Positions 9,262 through 20,498 of a stretch of 64,000 bases of DNA are shown in pieces. The notes beneath the pieces are model-generated. The model ran no database searches. It worked only from the letters and a program-made list of their open reading frames with translations, and had not been told where the DNA came from. The DNA is taken from NCBI RefSeq assembly GCF_008843145.1, contig NZ_CP030265.1, positions 4,581,001 to 4,645,000 of the forward strand, given 5' to 3'. A program made the translations under genes and the position numbers. The DNA comes from Skermanella pratensis. Its GTDB lineage: Bacteria > Pseudomonadota > Alphaproteobacteria > Azospirillales > Azospirillaceae. Each line of letters starts with the position of its first letter. The stretch's first letter is position 1.

Positions 9262-9310
9262 GGATCCGACATCATAGGTGGCGACCCACCTACCAGAGGG
9301 GCCCGGATCC
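9262..9310 (-). promoter_or_regulatory. Possible structured leader of the TerC gene
   Basis: About 50-100 bases before the TerC start, a 7-bp hairpin TAGGTGG/CCACCTA (9275-9281 with 9286-9292) is nested inside a second complementary pair, GGATCCG (9262-9268) with CGGATCC (9304-9310). TerC/Alx genes often carry the manganese-sensing yybP-ykoY riboswitch, but I do not see its conserved core here. It may be a different leader or chance. Confidence 0.25.
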
Positions 9311-9424
9311 GGTTTGGCCGACTCCCTAGCTCCCGCTGCTGCTGCTGTCAAGGTTGCCATCCCTGCCGCGGCATGCTTGATGAAGGGGCATCATGAAGCC
9401 CGAAGCACGAGGGGGGGAAAGAAC

Positions 9425-10183
9425 ATGGCTTCCACGGAAAAGATCGCGCTGGTCACCGGCGCAGGGACGGGAATCGGCAGGTCCGTGGCCCTGGCCCTGC
9501 TGGAGGCGGGGTATTCCGTCGTCCTGGCCGGCCGCCGCCAGGAACCGCTGGAGGAGACCGCGGCGCAAGGCGCCGGGTTCGGCCGGCGCACGCTGGTGGT
9601 TCCGACCGACATCGGCGACCCGGCGTCTGTCGACGGGCTTTTCGCGAAGACGAAGGAGGCGTTCGGCCGGCTCGACCTGCTGTTCAACAATGCCGGCAGC
9701 GGCGCCCCGGCGATCCCGCTGGAGGAACTGACCTTCGACCAGTGGAAGTGGGTGGTGGACGTGAACCTGACCGGCGCGTTCCTGTGCACCCAGGGCGCCT
9801 TCCGGCTGATGAAGGACCAGGAGCCCCGCGGCGGCAGGATCATCAACAACGGCTCGATCTCCGCCACGGCGCCCCGGCCCAACTCGGCGCCCTATACCGC
9901 GACCAAGCACGCGATCACCGGCCTGACCAAGTCCACCTCGCTGGACGGCCGGAAATACGACATCGCCTGCGGCCAGATCGATATCGGCAACGCCGCGACC
10001 GACATGACCGAGCGGATGAAGGAAGGCGTGCAGCAGGCCGACGGCTCGTTCGCGCCGGAGCCGCGGATGGACCCGCGGCACGTCGCGAACGCCGTGGTTC
10101 ACATGGCCGGCCTGCCGCTGGAGGCCAACGTGCTGTTCATGACCGTGATGGCGACCAAGATGCCGTTCGTAGGCCGGGGCTGA
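9425..10183 (+). CDS. SDR family NAD(P)-dependent oxidoreductase
   Basis: 252 aa, standard length for a classical short-chain dehydrogenase. The cofactor motif TGAGTGIG is at residues 11-18 and NNAG at 88-91. The active site is S144 or S146, Y157 and K161 (YTATK). The substrate cannot be predicted. I placed the start at ATG 9425, preceded by a run of G (GAGGGGGGGAAAG), rather than at an upstream in-frame ATG at 9278 that would add a non-homologous leader through the TerC intergenic region. Stands alone, convergent with the peptidoglycan-binding gene. Confidence 0.9.
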   Translation: MASTEKIALVTGAGTGIGRSVALALLEAGYSVVLAGRRQEPLEETAAQGAGFGRRTLVVPTDIGDPASVDGLFAKTKEAFGRLDLLFNNAGSGAPAIPLEELTFDQWKWVVDVNLTGAFLCTQGAFRLMKDQEPRGGRIINNGSISATAPRPNSAPYTATKHAITGLTKSTSLDGRKYDIACGQIDIGNAATDMTERMKEGVQQADGSFAPEPRMDPRHVANAVVHMAGLPLEANVLFMTVMATKMPFVGRG

Positions 10184-10244
10184 GGCCGGAATCGCCGTTC
10201 CGGCCGAAGTCCCGACCGTGGGCCGGGGTCAGTCGACCCCGGCC
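10184..10244. terminator. Two hairpins between convergent SDR and peptidoglycan-binding genes
   Basis: First hairpin GGCCGGAA/TTCCGGCC (10184-10191 with 10198-10205, 6-base loop). Second is GGCCGGGGTC/GACCCCGGCC (10221-10230 with 10235-10244, AGTC loop), which overlaps the TGA stop of the minus-strand gene. Neither has a long T tract. They probably insulate the convergent transcripts. Confidence 0.55.
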
Positions 10245-10822
10245 AGCACGACCTGGGAGTCCAGGCCCATGGTCGTCAGCGTGTTGGGCGTGACCGTGCC
10301 GGTCACCTGCAGGCCGCGGTCGCGCTGGAACCGCTCCAGCGCGGCCTGCGTGCTCTCGCCCCAGATGCCGTCGGTCTCGCCGGCATAGAGGCCGAGCTGC
10401 TTCAGCCGCCCCTGGATGGTGCGGACCGCGTCGGTCGAGAGCGCCTTGCCCTGGACCTCCGCCGGAAGCGCCGCCGTGCCGGACCCGGCGTCGAGCCCGA
10501 GCAGGTCGTTCGGCTGGACGCCCATGGTCGCGAGCGTCGCCTGGTTCAGGCCGTTGGTGACCTGGAGCCCGCGGCTTCGCTGGAAGCTCTCCAGCGCCTC
10601 CTGGCTGTCGCGGCCCCAGATGCCGTCCACGGCGCCCGTATAGGCCCCCAGTTCCTTCAGGCGGCGCTGGACTTCCTTCTGCGCCTGGGGCGACAGCGGC
10701 TGGGTGTAGCTGAGCGGCAATGAGCCGCCGGACGAGGTTTGGGCGACGGTGACGGCGGAAAAAGCGACGGATGAAAAGAGTACACCCGTGAGCAGCAGTC
10801 CGATCCTTGCGTAGTGCTTCAT
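10229..10822 (-). CDS. Secreted protein with two peptidoglycan-binding (PG_binding_1) domains
   Basis: 197 aa. An N-terminal signal peptide (basic start, hydrophobic core to about residue 27, AxA-like cleavage near VAQ) is followed by two repeats of the PG_binding_1 three-helix domain. Each shows a 'VQRRLKELGxYxGxxDGIWGxxSQxALExFQRxRGLQVT' pattern (repeat one about 48-105, repeat two about 130-190). No catalytic domain is attached, so it probably anchors to or organises cell wall in the periplasm. Start ATG 10822 has AGGGGA about 8 bases upstream. The long open frame beyond it antisense to the carbonic anhydrase is not coding. Confidence 0.88.
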   Translation of the reverse strand: MKHYARIGLLLTGVLFSSVAFSAVTVAQTSSGGSLPLSYTQPLSPQAQKEVQRRLKELGAYTGAVDGIWGRDSQEALESFQRSRGLQVTNGLNQATLATMGVQPNDLLGLDAGSGTAALPAEVQGKALSTDAVRTIQGRLKQLGLYAGETDGIWGESTQAALERFQRDRGLQVTGTVTPNTLTTMGLDSQVVLAGVD

Positions 10823-11191
10823 CTCCAGCGTCCCCTGTTGCCGAGTTGTTTGCGTTGCGGCATCTCTTGGCCGCAACGTTTCATCCTCTACAACAGCGAT
10901 CTGCGGAATTACTCCCGCTCGGGCGTGACGGCCCTGTGAAACCATATGCACCCGAAGGACGCTCGAAGCCGGGGAAGCCTGCGGCCGCCGGCAATGCATC
11001 GGAACGCCCGCCTTTGCGACAACGGAGCGCGGATCTGCGCAGAGAATAAGCTTGCCAGAAACATAGGAGACGAGGCATTTCCTGCTCGCCGAAACTGGCG
11101 CGCGGCTTGCTTCCTGTTCGACCCTGTCGTGTCGCGGGCATTCGGCGGGCGCGTCGGGATCACTGCTTGAACTTTCGTGGAGAGAGCCACC
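10823..11191. other. Intergenic region without a gene; one clear hairpin
   Basis: 369 bases between divergent genes, so it should hold promoters for both. A perfect 7-bp stem GTTGCGG/CCGCAAC (10854-10860 with 10871-10877) lies in the leader of the peptidoglycan-binding gene. No convincing paired -35/-10 boxes or ORF could be picked by eye. Confidence 0.5.
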
Positions 11192-11824
11192 ATGTCTTCC
11201 ATCGATCGGCTTATCGCCGGGTTCAGGGCGTTCCGTGTTTCGAACTTCGAACACCGCCCCGAACTGTTCGAGCAGCTTGTCAGCCGCGGGCAGTCGCCCG
11301 AGGTTCTGATGATCGCCTGCTCGGATTCGCGGGTCGATCCGGCCCTGATGCTCAATGCGCAGCCTGGCGAGCTGTTCGTGGTGCGCAACGTCGCCAACCT
11401 CGTCCCGCCCTACGAGCCCGACGACCGGCATCACGGCACCAGCGCCGCGCTGGAATTCGCCGTCCGCGACCTGAAGGTCTCGCATATCGTGGTGCTGGGC
11501 CATTCCCGCTGCGGCGGCATGGCGGCGCTCCGCAATTCGGCGCTCGGCGAGCGGTCCGACCGCGAGTTCATCGCCCCCTGGGTCTCGATCGCGCAGGAGG
11601 CCTGCCACTGCGCCGACTCCGCGACCCTGGCCGGCCCGGACGGCGCCCGGCTGGTCGAGCAGGCGGCCCTCAAGGTCTCGCTGGCCAACCTGTTGACCTT
11701 CCCTTGGGTGCGCGACCGCGTCGAGACCGGCGAGCTTCAGCTCCATGGCTGGTGGTTCGACCTGGAAAAGGGCGAGCTGTGGGCCGTCACCGACGGCGCG
11801 GAGCCGCCGGTCCCCATCGCGTGA
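11192..11824 (+). CDS. Beta-class carbonic anhydrase
   Basis: 210 aa. It interconverts CO2 and bicarbonate in the cytoplasm. Zinc ligands C43, H104 and C107 are visible (IACSDSRVDP and GHSRCGGM), as is the D45/R47 catalytic dyad of CxDSR. The C-terminal LHGWWFDLEKGELW stretch is typical of the family. The ATG at 11192 with GGAGAGA upstream is preferred over a GTG five codons earlier. It could supply bicarbonate for biosynthetic carboxylases. No operon partner. Confidence 0.95.
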   Translation: MSSIDRLIAGFRAFRVSNFEHRPELFEQLVSRGQSPEVLMIACSDSRVDPALMLNAQPGELFVVRNVANLVPPYEPDDRHHGTSAALEFAVRDLKVSHIVVLGHSRCGGMAALRNSALGERSDREFIAPWVSIAQEACHCADSATLAGPDGARLVEQAALKVSLANLLTFPWVRDRVETGELQLHGWWFDLEKGELWAVTDGAEPPVPIA

Positions 11825-11856
11825 ACGCGGCCGGCCGGTTCTTCAATCCAGCCGTT

Positions 11857-12309
11857 TCAGAAACCCAGCCGCTTCAGGTCGGCGATCGAGCTGGCGGCGC
11901 CGGTGTGAAGGATGAAGACGCCGCCCGCCGCCTCCCAGGGAGCCCGCGTGCCGGCCCGGTCGTCCACCAGCACATGGTCCGGGCCGGCGAAGCGCGCCTT
12001 GTCGCGCGTCATGCAGGTGATGACCGGAACGTCGGCGCCCAGCATGGCCGCGACCCAGCGGCGCTTCTGATCCGGCGCCCAGTCTCCCATGGGCAGGCCG
12101 GTCAGGATGGTCGGCCCGTGGGGCTTGCAGAACTCCCACAGCACCTGGGCGTCGTGCATCATCTCCAGGGTTCCGTAGAAGTCCGGCGCCTTGGCGAGCG
12201 CCTGCCACATGCGCTTGAGCGGCAGCTGGTCGGGGCGCCTGCCGGTCACGGCCTCGACCCCGCGGTCGAAATCGGCCAGCACGCCGTCGAGATCCAGGAA
12301 CAGCTTCAT
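11857..12309 (-). CDS. HAD-superfamily phosphatase/5'-nucleotidase-like protein
   Basis: 150 aa, with a HAD motif I at the extreme N-terminus (FLDLDGVLADFD, nucleophile and acid Asp), motif II in the TILTGLP stretch, and a late acidic pair VLVDDRAG as motif IV. Size and layout resemble the small 5'(3')-deoxyribonucleotidase/NT5C-like or polynucleotide-phosphatase-like HADs, substrate unknown. I chose ATG 12309 because the HAD fold starts right there. An ATG 23 codons upstream (12378) is possible, but those residues are Thr/Pro/Ser-rich. Confidence 0.8.
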   Translation of the reverse strand: MKLFLDLDGVLADFDRGVEAVTGRRPDQLPLKRMWQALAKAPDFYGTLEMMHDAQVLWEFCKPHGPTILTGLPMGDWAPDQKRRWVAAMLGADVPVITCMTRDKARFAGPDHVLVDDRAGTRAPWEAAGGVFILHTGAASSIADLKRLGF

Positions 12310-12432
12310 GTCGGTCGTACTCGGGCTTGCGGGGGTGGTCCGGAGCGCCGGGGAAGCGTCCCGCGTGATCAGGAACATAGGCGGCCGGACGCCGTCACGC
12401 TATCCTCGGGCGGAGACACCCGGGAGGACGTC

Positions 12433-13047
12433 ATGCCGATCCGCACCAATGCCGCCGCGATAGCCTTAGCTTCCATCCTCGCCGCCCTCGCCGCCGGAGG
12501 AGGAGCGGTGGCCCAGACCGCGCCGACGACCGCGCCGCCGATCGACCATGGCGCCCATCATGCGGGCCACCACGCGTCCATGACCGCCCCTGCGGCCGGT
12601 GCGGTCCCGACGATGCCGGGCCAGGACGCCTTCGGCGCGATCCAGGAGATCGTCCGGATCCTGGATGCCGATCCGGCCACCGACTGGTCCAAGGTGGACA
12701 TCGAGGCCTTGCGCCGGCACCTCGTCGACATGAACGAGGTCACGCTGAACGCGACGGTCCTGGCGACGCCGGTGGAGGGCGGGGCGCGCTACGAGGTTTC
12801 CGGCGAAGGGCGCACCCTGGAGGCGATCCGCCGGATGGTCACCGCCCACGCCCGGGAGATCGACGGCATGGACGGGTGGTCGGTCCGGGCGGAACCGGCG
12901 ACGACCGGCGTCGTGCTGACCGCGACCGCCGCCGACTCCGGGCAGGCCGCGAGGATCCGCGGCCTCGGCTTCAACGGCATCATGGCCCGGGGCGGCCACC
13001 ACCAGGCGCACCACCTCGCGATGGCCCGGGGAGGGTTCGGGCACTGA
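12433..13047 (+). CDS. Secreted histidine-rich hypothetical protein
   Basis: 204 aa. A signal peptide of about 26 residues (AxA before Q) is followed by a His-rich stretch (HGAHHAGHH) and a second His cluster near the C-terminus (GGHHQAHHLA). The centre, roughly 60-190, is a compact alpha/beta domain without a family motif that I recognise. The His clusters suggest periplasmic metal binding, which is inference. GGGAGGACG precedes the ATG by a good spacing. Confidence 0.75.
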   Translation: MPIRTNAAAIALASILAALAAGGGAVAQTAPTTAPPIDHGAHHAGHHASMTAPAAGAVPTMPGQDAFGAIQEIVRILDADPATDWSKVDIEALRRHLVDMNEVTLNATVLATPVEGGARYEVSGEGRTLEAIRRMVTAHAREIDGMDGWSVRAEPATTGVVLTATAADSGQAARIRGLGFNGIMARGGHHQAHHLAMARGGFGH

Positions 13048-13141
13048 GCGGTTCATCCGCGTTTTCCACCTCGCCCCGTGCATGGCAGGCCGCGCATATC
13101 CGCCGGTTGACAGGGTTTCGACCCGGGCGCAGAGATTTGGG

Positions 13142-14386
13142 ATGGTCCAGCGATCCCCCCTCCTCACGCCCGTCCTCCTCTCCGGCTGCCTGGTGGTGCT
13201 GGTGGGCTTCGCCATCCGCGCCTCCTTCGGCGTCTTCCAGCTTCCCATCGCGATGGAGTTCAACTGGCCGCGCGCGGAGTTCTCCCTCGCCATCGCGATC
13301 CAGAACCTCGCCTGGGGCTTCGGCCAGCCGCTCTTCGGGGCGTTGGCCGAGAAGATCGGCGACCGCAAGGCGATCATCCTCGGTGCCTTGGCCTACGCGC
13401 TGGGCCTCGTGCTTTCGGCGGGCGCCACCATGCCGATCCAGCACCACCTCTACGAGGTGCTGGTAGGGCTGGGCATCGCAGGCACCGGGTTCGGCGTGGT
13501 GCTGGCCGTCGTCGGCCGGGCCTCGTCGGACGAGAACCGCTCCATGTCGCTCGCCGTCGTGACCGCCGCCGGGTCCGCCGGACAGGTGCTGGGACCGCCG
13601 CTGGCCGAGGGCCTGCTGGCGCTGATGCCGTGGCAGGGCGTGTTCCTGGTCTTCGCGGGGCTGATCCTGGCGGTGCTGCTGGTGCTGCCCTGGATGCGCT
13701 CGCCCGCCCCCGTCTCCAGGGCGGAGCTTCAGCAGAACATGGGAACGGTAGTGCTCGGAGCGCTGCGCGACCCGAGCTTCGCGCTGATCTTCCTGGGGTT
13801 CTTCTCCTGCGGCTACCAGCTCGCCTTCGTCACGGCCCATTTCCCGGCCTTCGTGGCGGAGGTCTGCGGGCCGATCATGCTCGGAAGCGTGCTGCACTCG
13901 ATGGGGATCACGACGACAGGCGCCCTGGGCGCCGTCGCGATCTCGATAATCGGGCTCGGCAACATCGCGGGCACGCTGGCGGCCGGCTGGGCCGGGAAGC
14001 GCTTCACCAAGAAATACCTGCTGGCCGGAATCTACACGGGCCGCACAGTGATCTCGGCCTGGTTCATCCTGACGCCGATGACGCCGACCACGGTGCTCGT
14101 GTTCTCGGCCCTGATGGGCAGCCTGTGGCTGGCCACGGTGCCCCTCACGTCGGGCCTTGTCGCCCATCTCTACGGTCTGCGCTACATGGGCACGCTCTAC
14201 GGCATCGTGTTCCTGAGCCACCAGCTGGGAAGCTTCATGGGCGTCTGGCTCGGCGGCCGGCTCTACGACGCCTATGGCAGCTACGACGCCGTGTGGTGGA
14301 TCGGCGTCGGCATCGGCGCCTTCAGCGCGCTAGTCCACCTGCCGATCCGCGAGTCCGCGCGGCCCCTGGCGGCGGTCCCGGCGTAG
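13142..14386 (+). CDS. MFS transporter, oxalate/formate- or monocarboxylate-like
   Basis: 414 aa with about 12 hydrophobic helices. An MFS signature-like loop after TM2 (FGALAEKIGDRKAI) and a central cytoplasmic loop near residue 205 are visible. The N-terminal FGVFQLPI..EFNWPRAEFS motif is typical of the OFA/MCT branch of carboxylate transporters. The substrate is not determinable. Start set at ATG 13142 immediately before the first helix. An in-frame ATG 20 codons upstream has no better ribosome site. Confidence 0.85.
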   Translation: MVQRSPLLTPVLLSGCLVVLVGFAIRASFGVFQLPIAMEFNWPRAEFSLAIAIQNLAWGFGQPLFGALAEKIGDRKAIILGALAYALGLVLSAGATMPIQHHLYEVLVGLGIAGTGFGVVLAVVGRASSDENRSMSLAVVTAAGSAGQVLGPPLAEGLLALMPWQGVFLVFAGLILAVLLVLPWMRSPAPVSRAELQQNMGTVVLGALRDPSFALIFLGFFSCGYQLAFVTAHFPAFVAEVCGPIMLGSVLHSMGITTTGALGAVAISIIGLGNIAGTLAAGWAGKRFTKKYLLAGIYTGRTVISAWFILTPMTPTTVLVFSALMGSLWLATVPLTSGLVAHLYGLRYMGTLYGIVFLSHQLGSFMGVWLGGRLYDAYGSYDAVWWIGVGIGAFSALVHLPIRESARPLAAVPA

Positions 14387-14845
14387 GGAGGCACGGACGA
14401 GCTTGACCGGGCGGGTGATGCGCGTGGGGAGCTGGAGGGTCGAAGGGTGTCGGAACACGGGGTTATACACGACACGAGGCGATCCGGTGCTTGGCGTAGC
14501 CCGGAAGGCCTCGATTTCGCCACTCAGGAATGGGTTGCTTGACTCATCGGCCCGCGCCTGATCGCACCGATCGGGGATTCCTCTGACCGAAGCTGGAGCA
14601 CGTTAACCTTGCACCAGAAGGCATTGTCATTTCAGGATGACTCAACGCAAGCGGTCTCCGGCAAACTCGGTGCGGTTCAGTACCGACCTACGGCAGTCAA
14701 CAGGTCCAGAGAAAACGGCGGGAGAGAGAACGCCGGCCGCGTAGACGGAAAATCGGTCAGTCAACAAGTCATCGCGCTGTACCGCGCAGTTACTGAGGAT
14801 TTCAGAGGCGAATCCGGGACTGGAGAATGTTCGTCCCGTAGAATA
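14387..14845. other. 459-bp gene-free region upstream of the tRNA 3' end
   Basis: No ORF with coding character. It contains a lone CCGACCTACGG (14683-14693), the same 11-mer that ends the palindromic elements at 41088 and 51425, without its partner arm. Base composition is less GC-rich than the flanks, so this may be old, decayed insert DNA. Confidence 0.4.
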
Positions 14846-14935
14846 TGGCGGACGGGGTGGGATTCGAACCCACGGTACCCTTGCAGGTACGCCGCATTTC
14901 GAGTGCGGTGCCTTCAACCACTCGACCACCCGTCC
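14846..14935 (-). tRNA. tRNA-Ser (anticodon CGA)
   Basis: 90 nt including an encoded CCA. Acceptor GGACGGG pairs with CCCGTCC, discriminator G. The anticodon stem CCGCA/TGCGG encloses the loop CTCGAAA, giving anticodon CGA, which reads UCG. A long variable arm typical of serine tRNAs (pairing GTACC/GGTAC) precedes the T arm GTGGGTTCGAATCCCAC. Confidence 0.97.
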
Positions 14936-15311
14936 GACGCAGCAGCTTCAACCACCGCACGGCGGCGAAGCGGCGCGGAAACTAGCGTATGGAGCCGGCC
15001 TCCGCAAGACCATCTTTGCTCTCGCGGAGCAATATCAGGCGAGGCTTTCAGGAGCACGCCCCCAGGTCCGGCAAGCCCATCCAGGCGTAGCCGATCCCTT
15101 GATCGCCGCACCGTCCTGCGATCGAGCGCCGCACGGCCGATGGAAACATACTCTATCTTTCTTGAGTCCATCCGGAGGATCCGGAATCCGCAATCCCCCT
15201 GTTGACTCTCCGCCGCCGGTGAGTATAGTCGCCGCTCCTTACCAGCGGGCTCAAATCTCGGACGAGGTTTGTCGTGCCCGTAGTTTGTATTCAGATACGG
15301 CAGTGGCAAAC
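14936..15311. other. Divergent intergenic region between tRNA-Ser and rplU
   Basis: 376 bases with no gene. It holds the rplU promoter (15202-15229) and the upstream region of the tRNA. The rplU leader of about 75 bases contains a small stem CCGTA/TACGG near 15270-15290, which could be a ribosomal-protein leader element, but no known family was recognised. Confidence 0.5.
15202..15229 (+). promoter_or_regulatory. Sigma-70 promoter for rplU-rpmA
   Basis: TTGACT (15202-15207), 16-bp spacer, TATAGT (15224-15229): five of six consensus bases in each box. It would start transcription near 15236, about 75 bases before the rplU ATG. Confidence 0.8.
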
Positions 15312-15623
15312 ATGTTCGCAGTGATCCGCACCGGCGGCAAGCAGTACAAAGTCGCCAACGGCGACGTGATCAAGGTCGAGAAACTGGCCGGCGAGGCTGG
15401 CGCTTCCATCAACTTCGACGAAGTCCTGATGGTCAGCGATGCCGGCAGCACGACGGTCGGCACCCCCCTGGTCGCAGGGGCTGCGGTCACCGCCGAAGTC
15501 ATCGCCCAGGATCGCGGTCCGAAGATCATCGTCTTCAAGAAGAAGCGTCGCCAGAACTACCGGCGCAAGAACGGGCACCGTCAGGACCTGACCGTGCTGC
15601 GCATCACCGGGATCAGCGCGTAA
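15312..15623 (+). CDS. rplU: 50S ribosomal protein L21
   Basis: 103 aa, full length. It binds 23S rRNA in the large subunit. The diagnostic start [13 protein letters not shown] and the basic [16 protein letters not shown] segment before the terminal VLRITGI are present. First gene of the rplU-rpmA pair, followed 54 bases later by rpmA, with a strong promoter upstream. Confidence 0.98.
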   Translation: MFAVIRTGGKQYKVANGDVIKVEKLAGEAGASINFDEVLMVSDAGSTTVGTPLVAGAAVTAEVIAQDRGPKIIVFKKKRRQNYRRKNGHRQDLTVLRITGISA

Positions 15624-15677
15624 CCCGCGCTCGACACCCCCGATCGGTACGATCCTGGCCCATAGGAGTTCAGAGCA

Positions 15678-15962
15678 ATGGCACATAAAAAGGCAGGCGG
15701 TAGCTCCCGCAACGGTCGCGACAGCGCCGGCCGGCGTCTCGGCGTCAAGAAGTATGGCGGGGAGAGCGTTCTCGCCGGCAACATCATCGTGCGCCAGCGC
15801 GGCACCCAGTTCCATCCCGGCGCCAATGTCGGCGTCGGCAAGGACCACACCCTGTTCGCCCTGGTCGAGGGGCAGGTCAGCTTCCGCAAGTCGATCGCCG
15901 GCCGGACCTTCGTCTCGGTGAACGGGAACAAGGCCGAGGAAGCGCCGGCGGCGGCCGAATAA
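15678..15962 (+). CDS. rpmA: 50S ribosomal protein L27
   Basis: 94 aa. It begins [15 protein letters not shown], the flexible N-terminus that reaches the peptidyl transferase centre, with [11 protein letters not shown] and the [13 protein letters not shown] core. No N-terminal cleavage extension, as usual in proteobacteria. GGAG lies about 11 bases upstream. An intrinsic terminator follows. Confidence 0.98.
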   Translation: MAHKKAGGSSRNGRDSAGRRLGVKKYGGESVLAGNIIVRQRGTQFHPGANVGVGKDHTLFALVEGQVSFRKSIAGRTFVSVNGNKAEEAPAAAE

Positions 15963-15996
15963 CGGCGCCCCAGCATCCTGCAGTCCGGGTCTGGAT

Positions 15997-16036
15997 AATC
16001 GGGGGGTCGGTTCAGCCGTCCCCCCGATTTCCGTTT
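15997..16036 (+). terminator. Intrinsic terminator after rpmA
   Basis: AATCGGGGGG (15997-16006) pairs with CCCCCCGATT (16020-16029), with an inner CGG/CCG extension in the loop. It is followed by TTTCCGTTT. This separates rplU-rpmA from obgE. Confidence 0.8.
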
Positions 16037-16085
16037 GCGCCTCCCCTACCCTCGCCGGCCCGTGCTCCCCACCTCCCGCAGATGA

Positions 16086-18450
<2,365 letters not shown>

Positions 18451-18482
18451 CACGCACTCCGCCCGAAAATCCGGAACCTCCG

Positions 18483-19133
18483 ATGATAAGAGCCGTCCTC
18501 TGGGACATCGACGGCACGTTGCTGGACAGCGAGCCCCATCACTTCAAGTCCTTCGTCGCGGTCTGCGAAAGCCACGGCCAGACCCTGGCGAAGGCCGACT
18601 ACGACCGCCTGCTGGGCCGCTCAATGGCGGAGGTCTACGCCATGCTGAACGCCGTCCAGCCGCTGCCGCTCGACCTGCCGGAGTTCGCCGCCGCCTGCTC
18701 CGACTACTACGTCACCCATGTGGCCGACGTGCCGCCGCGCGCCGGCGCGCTGGAAAAGGTCGCCGCCTTGGCGGGCGGGGGCATCGTCCAGGCCTGCGTG
18801 TCGAACAGCGCCCGCCGCGTGGTCGAGGCGAACATGGGCGTCATCGCCATGCCCGAGGCGCTGGGCTTCGCCCTGTCGCGCGACGACGTGACACGCGGCA
18901 AGCCCGACCCGGAGCCGTACCTGCGCGCCGCCGAACGGCTGGGGGTGCCGCCAGACGCCTGCGTCGCGGTGGAGGACAGCCCGATCGGCGCCCGCGCCGC
19001 CAAGGCGGCGGGCATGGTCACCATCGCCTGGCCGCAGCATCGGACGCTGGAATTCGACCCGGTGGACCGGATCGTCGGGCAACTGGACGAGATCGACTGG
19101 ACAGCCCTTCTCCGGGACCGGAAAATCACCTAA
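18483..19133 (+). CDS. HAD-superfamily hydrolase (beta-phosphoglucomutase/Gph-like)
   Basis: 216 aa. HAD motifs: I is WDIDGTLLDSEP, II is ACVSNSARR, III is the Lys in RGKPDPEP, IV is VAVEDSPIGARAA. The C1 cap lies between motifs I and II, as in phosphoglycolate phosphatase and beta-phosphoglucomutase relatives. Start ATG 18483, 32 bases after proB, with proA 41 bases downstream. It sits inside the proline operon, so a housekeeping repair role for a phosphorylated intermediate is possible, but this is inference. Confidence 0.88.
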   Translation: MIRAVLWDIDGTLLDSEPHHFKSFVAVCESHGQTLAKADYDRLLGRSMAEVYAMLNAVQPLPLDLPEFAAACSDYYVTHVADVPPRAGALEKVAALAGGGIVQACVSNSARRVVEANMGVIAMPEALGFALSRDDVTRGKPDPEPYLRAAERLGVPPDACVAVEDSPIGARAAKAAGMVTIAWPQHRTLEFDPVDRIVGQLDEIDWTALLRDRKIT

Positions 19134-19174
19134 AGTCCCGCCCCCACGGAAACCAAGACCGGGAGTAAGCCGCC

Positions 19175-20455
19175 GTGACCGCCGTCAAGCACACCGTCGA
19201 TCCCTTGCAGGGGGAAATGCAGCAGTTGGGGCGCGCCGCGCGCGCCGCGGCGGCGGTGCTTGCCCTGGCCCCGACCGAGCGGAAGGACGCGGCGCTGCGC
19301 GCGGCGGCCGCCGCGATCCGGGAGCGGTCCCCCGCGATTTTGGATGCCAATGCCCGCGACGTCGCCAACGCTGAGGCGCGCGGCATGGCGTCCTCCCTGA
19401 TCGACCGGCTGAAGCTGGACGGGGCGCGGGTGGAGGGCATCGCCAAGGGCCTGGAGGGCGTGGCCGCCCTGCCCGACCCGATCGGCACCGTCATGGCGGA
19501 GTGGGACCGGCCCAACGGGCTGAGGATCGCCCGCGTCCGCGTTCCGCTGGGCGTCATCGGCATCGTCTACGAGAGCCGCCCCAACGTCACCGCCGACGCC
19601 GGCGGGCTGTGCCTGAAGTCGGGCAACGCCTGCATCCTGCGCGGCGGCTCCGACAGCTTCGAATCCTCGCGGGCCGTCACCGCCTGCATGCGGGAGGGCC
19701 TGCGCGCCGCCGGCCTGCCCGAGGCCGCGGTCCAGCTGGTGCCGACCACCGACCGCGCCGCCGTCGGCATCATGCTGACCATGGTGGACGACATCGACGT
19801 GATCATCCCGCGCGGCGGCAAGTCGCTGATCCAGCGGGTCGCGGCGGAAAGCCGGATCCCCGTGATCAAGCATCTCGACGGCATCTGCCACGTCTACGTG
19901 GATGCCGCCGCCGACCCGGAGAAGGCGCGCGACATCGTTCTGAACGCCAAGATGCGCCGCACTTCCGTCTGCGGTGCCGCCGAGACGCTGCTGGTCGACC
20001 GTTCCGTCTCCGAAACCGTCCTGCCCGCCATCCTGGACGGCCTGATCGCGGCCGGCTGCGAAGTGCGCGGCGACGAGGCGACCCGGAGGATCGACGGCCG
20101 CGCGGTCCCGGCCACGGCCGCCGACTGGGACACGGAGTACCTGGACGCGATAATCTCGGTCCGGGTGGTGGACGGCGTCGACGCCGCGATCGAGCACGTC
20201 AACCGCCACGGCTCGCACCATACCGACAGCATCGTGACCGAGGACGCCGCGGCGGCCGAGAAGTTCCTCAGCCAGGTGGACAGCGGCATCGTGCTGCTGA
20301 ACGCCTCGACCCAGTTCGCCGACGGCGGGGAGTTCGGCATGGGGGCGGAGATCGGCATTTCCACCGGCAAGCTCCACGCCCGCGGCCCGGTCGGCGCCGA
20401 GCAGCTGACCAGCTACAAGTACCAGGTCCGCGGCACCGGGCAGATCCGCCCATGA
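19175..20455 (+). CDS. proA: Gamma-glutamyl phosphate reductase
   Basis: 426 aa. NADPH-dependent reduction of glutamyl 5-phosphate to glutamate semialdehyde, the second proline-synthesis step. Aldehyde dehydrogenase fold with the catalytic cysteine in [21 protein letters not shown] and the glycine-rich [12 protein letters not shown]. Ends with the family-typical [14 protein letters not shown]. Begins with GTG at 19175 behind GGGAG. Confidence 0.97.
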   Translation: MTAVKHTVDPLQGEMQQLGRAARAAAAVLALAPTERKDAALRAAAAAIRERSPAILDANARDVANAEARGMASSLIDRLKLDGARVEGIAKGLEGVAALPDPIGTVMAEWDRPNGLRIARVRVPLGVIGIVYESRPNVTADAGGLCLKSGNACILRGGSDSFESSRAVTACMREGLRAAGLPEAAVQLVPTTDRAAVGIMLTMVDDIDVIIPRGGKSLIQRVAAESRIPVIKHLDGICHVYVDAAADPEKARDIVLNAKMRRTSVCGAAETLLVDRSVSETVLPAILDGLIAAGCEVRGDEATRRIDGRAVPATAADWDTEYLDAIISVRVVDGVDAAIEHVNRHGSHHTDSIVTEDAAAAEKFLSQVDSGIVLLNASTQFADGGEFGMGAEIGISTGKLHARGPVGAEQLTSYKYQVRGTGQIRP

Positions 20456-20498
20456 ACAGGAACGTGACCGGAATTCCGGCCGGGAGCCCGGACCCGGC

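Noticed and set aside
9214-9400. yybP-ykoY manganese riboswitch upstream of TerC
   Set aside because: Expected for this gene family, but the conserved GGGGAGUA-type core and its partner loop were not found. Only unspecific stems remain.
14846-14935. tRNA-Ser as phage attachment site
   Set aside because: No integrase gene nearby, and no second copy of the tRNA 3' end was noticed in the window.
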